DNA from: Adineta ricciae
Lineage: Eukaryota; Rotifera; Eurotatoria; Adinetida; Adinetidae
Direction: 5' to 3'
DNA length: 64,000 bases
Assembly (NCBI GenBank): GCA_905250025.1
Contig: CAJNOJ010000005.1
Location: forward strand, 884,999 to 948,998
Made by a program: the position numbers and the translations under genes. Shown here piece by piece: positions 60,349 through 64,000 of this stretch. The stretch's first letter is position 1, and every line of letters begins with the position of its first letter. The notes under the pieces are model-generated. The model searched no databases. It was not told the DNA's origin and saw only the letters and a program-made list of their open reading frames with translations.

Positions 60349-63300
60349 TTACAACAGTGTTGATTCGATATAATCAGCTTCAGTACCTCGACATTTACAC
60401 TGTCGACATATGTACGGCCGTTCGTTGACTAAAATATGGATTCGTGTTTACTCGACTCATTCGAATCGACATGAACTTACTCAAACCATTTTCACATCGT
60501 TGTTTCTCCTTCCAGTATTGCTCAGCTATTCTTTGTTGATATTTTCGATTGCGTTTTACATCGAGACTTTCATCTATAATCACAGATTCATTTCGTTTCT
60601 TTTCATCACGTTCGATTTCTATCGAGAAAAAAAAGCAACGAATTGAAATAACATACAGAAACTATTTACTTTTACGGCAATAATAACTTATTGGCCAAAG
60701 CAATAAATTAAATGGTGGTACGAAGAAGTCCTTCTCTTCGTATTCTCTTAAAACCACATAAAAGTGATAACACCATGCACGATGTGATTCCCCATGAACA
60801 CGTTGGATTGTAAAACTAAACGATACAATAGGTTTATCATCTGCTGCTCCAATCACACTTTCACATACTTGAACAAAGCAATAAGATTGTTCAAAAGAAG
60901 CACATAGGCAATAATTAAAAACGTTATAGTTAATATTAATGTTACAAAGCCATACGCATCATTTTTTGCTAGAACATAGAATGATATACTGAATGATAAG
61001 AGCAATTTTTTTTTGTTCAAACCTGAGTATTTGATTTCAACGAGATCGCTTGTACTTAAACTCGTACTTCCGAATATTTTCCATGTACCCCATTCAATAA
61101 TATTACGAAGAATATCAAAATTAGTCTGATTTCCTCCGTCTTGTATAGTTGTAAAGTGTGTTGCATTCGACCAGATGACGAATGAAGACGTCGATATCAA
61201 TGAATACGTGGTTATTGCATATGCACACAGAAAAATCAGAATAAAAAACAAAAATGACATTAAATCTTTCATCTAAATTTAAAGTGTCCACATTCATCTT
61301 TTTCGAATTACAAACAGCTAATCGTTCGTACCGTATGAAATATCATCAGCAATTTCGGTCCTAGTCTTTCCGAAGCAAGAAACACATGTAAACATCGCAT
61401 ATACCATAAACATAAATCAACACTCATACAAATCCTAGAAGACAAATCAATGATCATCGTTCTGTGTAAAACCAGTCGAATTCATTGGCATACTTTGAGA
61501 GTTCAAAAGCATGATCTCGAACGATAAAACGCGTAATAAAACCTATGAACCATAATGTAAACGCAACGAAATCTAAGACATTCCATGGATCATTGCGATA
61601 GAAAGACCAAATCGTGTTCCGATGCCGATTTATTCCCGCCAGTTTTTTCCAGTAAGGAGCTTTAACTAATACAGATTTGACATGCAGATAAACCTCAACA
61701 GACATGAATGGATCTATATATGCAGAAATACACCAATTCTTACTTGCCGAATTTCTTCCAACGCAATCGATGCAAGAAATACATGTAAGATGATCTCAGT
61801 TATCGGAATAGGTAATCCAGGAATACCCGAACGTTTTTCTTTGTAAATGTTTAACGGGAAATAATCAAATAGAATTGTATAGCTGAATAATATCAAAAAT
61901 GCTGTATACGATGCCTAAAAATCATTTAAAATTAGTCAACCTTGTTTCAATACGAACAAATACGTACCATGTTATAATGAAATCGAATAACTGCATTTCC
62001 TTGATAAAACCGGTAAAACTGTTCGCATGGACTTGCTATTCGTCGCTGAAAATCAGTGCCATTCTGTTCACTTATTTTAGTTTCTCGAAATACTCGCCGA
62101 CATACAACAGGAAGAAACAGTAGGAATGGACATAAGCATACCAAACAGATCTTCAAATTAGAAACACATTACATTACGTAACGGCATCTTTTCAGATTAC
62201 CAGTATTTCCCAGGTAAAGTTCTTGTTCTGATGAAATTCGTTTCCATACCAAATTCTGTTCATGTAAAATTGCATACAGTCGGACGATACTAATGTTTTA
62301 GAGCAGAGATCATCAATAAGAGCTGCTGCTTGTTGGTCGGGATATAGAATCGATTTTTCATTTAAAAATTTCATTGTTTTCTCTTCATTATCAGCAAAGT
62401 AAAGGTCGAGAATATCTGCAGCATACATTTCAAATTGTCTTCGATGAAAACATTCGAAATCAGTAAAGATTAGTGACAAGAAAAATGAAATCGTAATTAC
62501 CGTTGATGTGTTCGATAGGTTTCTGACGTTGTATAATCGTTTTGTATTTTCAATTGACACCATTGACTAACAAGTAGCATGGCAATTGTGGAATCCTCGG
62601 AACAAACGAGAAATGAAGATAATTTTTTACTTGCAAGTTAACTTCCTATACTTCTAATCGTGTACAGATGCTCATTGTCAATTCAAAATATTGGTTCTCT
62701 ATAGCCCAATAGAACAATCGGCGAAGGTATGCTAAATGTTAACAATTTAAAAAGAAGGAGGATTATTATAGTAGTCACCTTTCACTCGTCTATCGGTATC
62801 CAATTGGGTCAGAACAGGAACTGTTTCAATAATCATCTCGATCACTTGGCTATCTGTTTTATATCCAAATGAAAAGTGTGCGATATAAACCAAAATTGTA
62901 AACTGCAAATTCGCCCTTCTTACTTCTTCGATCAGGCTAAAGAATAGATAAAAGTGGTGAGATGAAGGTATATCTTTGATCACTTTACGTCAATTTTGAA
63001 AAGTTCTGCGTCACTTATAAATGCTAAACGTTGCAGAGATGCTCCATATTCGAATAGCAGCTCAACAAACGGAACAGCATTGGAAATAATCGCAAATTCC
63101 AAACATTGATCCAATTCATCATTCTAATTGATTACCAATGAATACAAATCATTCTGAAAGAGAAATAACTGACTGTCCAATGAATAATTTTATTTTGATT
63201 AAGAATGTTTATTTGAGTATAGTGAATTTTATTCCATCGTAGAGCGAAACTCAATTTTCGAACTTGAGCATGAGATGGATCAATGATTTCGATAGCTAAA

Positions 63301-64000
63301 AAGCATAGTTACAATAGATGAATACAAAAATCTGACGAATTACAGACCACTATTAACAGCTCGAAGAATACTTTCATCGAGTTCATCTCGACCAGGTTGA
63401 CAAACAAAGATCGTATTACGTGTATTCTGAATCGTATAAGTCAGTCGACGAAGATCATTGTTCGGTATGATCTGTTCAGTCGGCATATCATCGAGAAGAC
63501 TTTGAAATCCACTTTTCGTTGGTTCATACACCACTGCTATTTGATTAGCGATTATTCCCGTACCCTTCCATAAACGAATAATTCAAAACAGTCTATAAAT
63601 CTAATTCCATGAATTCTAGTATTACTTTTAAGATTATGGTCGGAATACGTTTAGAGATGTTATCGATGATACTTTCCACAGATGATTTATCACCTGGACG
63701 TATCAAAATATATCTAATTCAAGATTAACCGATGCGATGGAATTTACCTTGGAGAAGTAAAGAAATTATCGGAATGTGAGAAGTTGTCTGTTGGTGTTGT
63801 ATTTGAGCGAGAATACTCTCAATTAAGTCATATGCTTGAGAATGATAGATCAATAGTTGAGATTTACCAACTCTCTAAAAGTATAAACAAAAATTTTCTT
63901 AGTCTTCTTTTGACGATACTTACTCTGCATATGAGAATGTTTGGATTGTTTTCAAATAATTTTCTATCATCTTCAAATTCATCTTCTAAGTCGAGCATTT
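60349..64000 (-). CDS. TRPM-type cation channel, 5' partial
   Basis: Nineteen exons, complement join(60349..60428,60481..60618,60670..60815,60869..60968,61023..61272,61332..61434,61473..61693,61744..61914,61968..62150,62201..62438,62501..62595,62652..62731,62779..62936,62984..63123,63174..63295,63348..63564,63626..63693,63748..63874,63924..>64000), encode at least 903 residues; the start lies outside the window. The N-terminal part resembles the TRPM homology region/SLOG fold (RIPTIILKGTGIIANQIAVVYEP). The six-helix channel follows: S1-S4 (FLASIALEEIRQVYLHVK, WNVLDFVAFTLWFIGF, WYMRCLHVFLASERLGPKLLMI), then S5, a pore loop ILRNIIEWGTWKIFGSTS (filter near 732-735) and S6 with LLNNLIALFNFT. These match the TRPM motifs, including the cytoplasmic VPPFNLLLWP after S6. 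No NUDT9 or kinase domain follows. Several 5' donors are weak (GTCTGT, GTCAGT, GTGATC), so the exon 4-6 junctions are less certain. Confidence 0.83.

Noticed and set aside
61694..61743. A 30-base intron option in the TRPM gene
   Set aside because: It breaks the frame. A 50-base intron ending GTTGAG keeps the frame, fits the usual intron size and restores the family sequence.

Overview
The window looks like a piece of an intron-rich, AT-rich genome from a small invertebrate animal. The genes are animal orthologues (SPOP, USP12/46, aveugle, NDUFS2, LARS2, a Lamellipodin/MIG-10-type adaptor, TRPM, opsin). Most introns are 45-60 bases with clean GT...AG ends, and genes sit a few hundred bases apart on both strands. 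There is no operon of bacterial type, no CRISPR and no rRNA or tRNA gene that I could find. A rotifer, perhaps a bdelloid, is my best guess; this is inference, because no sequence here is strictly diagnostic. All multi-exon models were built by hand, requiring splice phase to close to an exact codon count at every junction.

Layout. 1-3.4 kb: an HP1-type chromodomain protein (+) faces the SPOP ubiquitin-ligase adaptor (-). 3.7-8.1 kb: three mitochondrial or peroxisomal metabolic genes in tandem (+): CARS2, SDHD, AMACR. 9.0-13.2 kb: a 1,106-residue protein of unknown function with FN3-like segments and a 16-residue repeat tract. 13.7-16.6 kb: an opsin (-) with an inverted-repeat element in one intron. 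16.6-21.6 kb: a gene-free stretch. 21.6-25.6 kb: two single-exon regulatory genes, a Fos-like bZIP (+) and a peptide-type GPCR (-). 26.7-33.7 kb: three genes on the minus strand, USP12/46 deubiquitinase, aveugle/SAMD10-12 and an RNF145/TRC8-type membrane RING protein. The last shares a divergent promoter with NDUFS2 (33.9-35.9 kb, +). 36.1-39.9 kb (-): a secreted or anchored protein with two tandem GPR158-type Cache+EGF modules. 41.4-45.9 kb (+): an unrecognised helical protein and the ribosome-biogenesis GTPase LSG1. 46.1-49.6 kb (-): an MRL-family RA-PH adaptor. 51.2-57.8 kb (-): mitochondrial leucyl-tRNA synthetase with a complete MINPP1-type phosphatase nested in its longest intron on the same strand, followed 67 bases downstream by a small tail-anchored SAM-like gene. 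58.0-59.8 kb (-): GNPNAT1 and an LRMDA-like leucine-rich-repeat gene. 60.3 kb to the end (-): a TRPM-type cation channel whose 5' end lies outside the window.

Functional themes are housekeeping (mitochondrial translation and respiration, ribosome assembly, ubiquitin, chromatin) mixed with signalling (Ras/MAPK adaptor, Rap/Ras-to-actin adaptor, light and peptide receptors, TRPM). The most interesting items are the two-module GPR158-like ectodomain protein with an intronic alternative last exon, the same-strand nested MINPP1 gene, the 67-base gene junction with a splice-acceptor-like site just before the second ATG, the foldback element in the opsin intron, and the glutamates at two candidate counterion positions in the opsin.
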